Positions 62,434 through 64,000 of a stretch of DNA of 64,000 nucleotides are shown one piece after another; within the stretch, counting starts at the first letter, position 1, and the number at the start of each line of letters is the position of its first letter. The position numbers were made by a program, and so were the translations under genes. A model generated the notes under the pieces. The model had not been told where the DNA came from, searched no databases, and saw only the letters and a list, made by a program, of their open reading frames with translations. The DNA is from DASQPA01 sp963756455 (GTDB lineage: Bacteria; Acidobacteriota; Thermoanaerobaculia; Multivoradales; UBA5704), in the NCBI GenBank assembly GCA_963756455.1, contig CAVWNC010000004.1, positions 2,790,001 through 2,854,000 of the forward strand. The letters run 5' to 3'.

Positions 62434-63678
62434 ATGCCTGCAAAGTCAAGGCATTCAAGGAAGCTGGGCTTGGTCGCCCTGCTCCTGCTCGGCACGTTCG
62501 CTGCTGTGCCGGCTGCGCAGGCCGCCTGCACGCCGCTGCAGAGGCTGCTGGGCTGCGTCGACCCACCGCCGCCACCACCACCACCGCCGCCGCCGGACCC
62601 GGGTGGGTCCTCCGATCCCATGGTCATCCCCGGCCATCTCGCCGCCGGCAAGGCGCTGGGCTACAACAACACCGGACTTCCCGATGCCGATATGCCCAAG
62701 GCGGTAGCGCTGCTGCGCTCCACCGGCGCGAGCTGGCTGCGCTCGGGCGTGGGGTGGAAGGCCGAGAAGACGCGCAATACTGATCCCCTGTTGTGGGATC
62801 GTCCGCGCCTGGACGATGCCTACGCACGCCTCGACGGGAAGATGATGATTGGGATCTTGGGCGCGCCCTACTGGGCCCAGCAGCCTTGCTCCAATCTTCT
62901 GGACCTCAACTGCTCGAAGGCCCGTAGCATAGATGGTCAGTGGCAATATCAATCCCCGCCGGGCGATGCCTACATCGGCGACTACGCACGCGTCGCGCGC
63001 TTGGTGGCCGAGCGTTATCCTCACGCCATCGTCGAGACCTGGAACGAGCCCAACCTGGGCTGGTTCTGGTCGCCGGACGCGATCAGCCCGGAGCGCATGG
63101 CGCGCATGCAGTGCGCTGCCTACGACGCGGTCAAGGAGCAGAGTCCGACCACGCTCGTCGCCGCGCCGGGCATCTCGCCGACGATCGGTTCGGACCTGGA
63201 TAACAGCAATCCCGAGTTGCGCCACATGGACTGGCGCGACTACATGCAGCGCATGTATGTCGCGATGGGGCGCGTCTGCTGGGACGTGTTCTCCGTGCAC
63301 CCGTACACGACCAGCATGGACCTGGACCGCGCCGGTGGCGGGCTCTCGCAGTTCTACGCCGACCTGCGCGCCATGCGCAGGCAGTACGGTGACCAATCGC
63401 GTGTCTTCCTCACCGAGATCGGCGCGCCTACTAGCGGCCAGGACTCCGTCACGGAGCAGCAGCAGCGCGACATCATCCTGCGCCAGAGTGCCAAGCATCT
63501 TGAGCAGCCGGAGGTGGACGGGGTGTTCATCCACACGCTGCACAACGCGCCGTTTAACGGCACGGACGACGCGAACCGGGAGGCCAACTTCGGCATCTTC
63601 CGCTTCGATGACAGCCCCAAACCGGCCGCCTGTGCACTGGGCAGCCTGATCCTGGGTGTGGCGCCCGACGGCTGCTGA
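62434..63678 (+). CDS. Secreted TIM-barrel glycoside hydrolase (GH39/GH5-like)
   Basis: This is a 414-residue secreted hydrolase. The signal peptide (KLGLVALLLLGTFAAVPAAQA) is followed by a run of prolines and a TIM barrel (about 60-414). The acid/base Asn-Glu pair is in VETWNEPNLGWFW near 202, and the likely nucleophile Glu is in RVFLTEIGAP near 324. Both fit clan GH-A. ATG at 62434 has GGGGAGG upstream. An in-frame ATG at 62350 with AAGGAG would add 28 residues before the signal peptide, so it is less likely. The substrate is unknown. Confidence 0.8.
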   Translation: MPAKSRHSRKLGLVALLLLGTFAAVPAAQAACTPLQRLLGCVDPPPPPPPPPPPDPGGSSDPMVIPGHLAAGKALGYNNTGLPDADMPKAVALLRSTGASWLRSGVGWKAEKTRNTDPLLWDRPRLDDAYARLDGKMMIGILGAPYWAQQPCSNLLDLNCSKARSIDGQWQYQSPPGDAYIGDYARVARLVAERYPHAIVETWNEPNLGWFWSPDAISPERMARMQCAAYDAVKEQSPTTLVAAPGISPTIGSDLDNSNPELRHMDWRDYMQRMYVAMGRVCWDVFSVHPYTTSMDLDRAGGGLSQFYADLRAMRRQYGDQSRVFLTEIGAPTSGQDSVTEQQQRDIILRQSAKHLEQPEVDGVFIHTLHNAPFNGTDDANREANFGIFRFDDSPKPAACALGSLILGVAPDGC

Positions 63679-63794
63679 AATTCGCGCCTTCCCCGAGCTT
63701 CCTGCATCAGCGCTCGGGCTCCTCTTGAGGGTAGGTCCCTGCCGGCTCCTGACGGTGTCGGCGGGGCCGCCCGACAGGAGGGAAGCTTCCAGCC

Positions 63795-63898
63795 TGCTAC
63801 CGAGGGGCGCTCGATATCGCTACCGGCGAGGTGTTGGGCCAGGTGACCGAGCGGCACACGGCCAAGGAGTTCCTGGAGTTTTTGACTCAGATTGGGGT
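63795..63898 (+). pseudogene. IS630-type transposase remnant
   Basis: About 34 codons read CYRGALDIATGEVLGQVTER then HTAKEFLEFLTQIG, matching a stretch within IS630-family DDE transposases. There is no start or downstream catalytic part in frame. The rest of 63679-64000 holds no other gene that I can support; a hairpin (GGGCAGG...CTGCCC) lies near 63930. Confidence 0.7.
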
Positions 63899-64000
63899 AG
63901 GGCTAGACTCGGCAGTGGCTACGCCGGGCAGGCACGGGGGCTCTGCCCCTAGCTGCCCGGCTTGGAGAGTCCGTTGGTGGTGTGGGGAGGGTTTCCAGGG

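Overview
High-GC bacterial chromosome segment. I infer an Acidobacteriota-type organism (Thermoanaerobaculia/Holophagae-like). The grounds are a TonB plug of the Oar type seen in that phylum, a MerR-HTH/TPR protein, S53 and DUF885 peptidases, and many GC-rich intergenic palindromes. This is an impression from family knowledge, not a database result.

Layout. 1-2.5 kb: a cluster of palindromes, then groES-groEL on the minus strand with terminator, sigma70-like promoter and a near-perfect CIRCE operator (HrcA control). 2.7-9.4 kb: two large secreted paralogues of the PcRGLX/YetA type with C-terminal fibronectin III domains, sharing a conserved 5' leader; the second is frameshifted before its FnIII domain. 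9.5-21.3 kb: a tightly coupled plus-strand glycan cluster (GH42-like hydrolase, Gfo/Idh/MocA-SDR fusion, GT4 glycosyltransferase, a third PcRGLX-like paralogue, Wzx-like flippase, propeller-like protein, sulfotransferase). It probably makes or remodels a sulfated surface or secreted polysaccharide. 21.4-31.9 kb: NicO-like metal transporter, S53 peptidase, SUI1/YciH factor, divergent ligD/ku (end joining), a frameshifted MerR-TPR gene, a secreted repeat protein and an RluA pseudouridine synthase.

31.9-45.3 kb: PAS-GGDEF-EAL regulator, DUF885 peptidase, a MazEF pair, a DJ-1/PfpI protein, a monoheme secreted protein lying between two copies of the PfpI gene's 3' end plus terminator, a PAP2_C-type membrane enzyme, a pentapeptide protein, a heme/HAMP sensor, an ornithine-carbamoyltransferase-like enzyme with an altered signature, and an M24 aminopeptidase. 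45.7-50.1 kb: a 1460-residue protein joining VIT and VWA domains to a TonB plug and beta-barrel, the most unusual protein here. 50.3-57.6 kb: Phd/PIN pair, a cystathionine-synthase-type remnant, a MITE-like inverted repeat, gatC-gatA-amidase (amidase apparently starting at CTG), a methyltransferase, a class 3 lipase, and a second antitoxin/PIN pair.

57.7-64 kb: DoxX-like membrane protein, a REP-associated tyrosine transposase with four REP-like sequences and a 236-bp tandem duplication, a nested AT-richer repeat array, two secreted proteins (one a GH39/GH5-like TIM barrel) that look acquired, and an IS630-type transposase remnant. No rRNA, tRNA or CRISPR array was seen. Start sites were re-chosen from overlaps, ribosome binding sites and family alignment, so several differ from the longest open frame.
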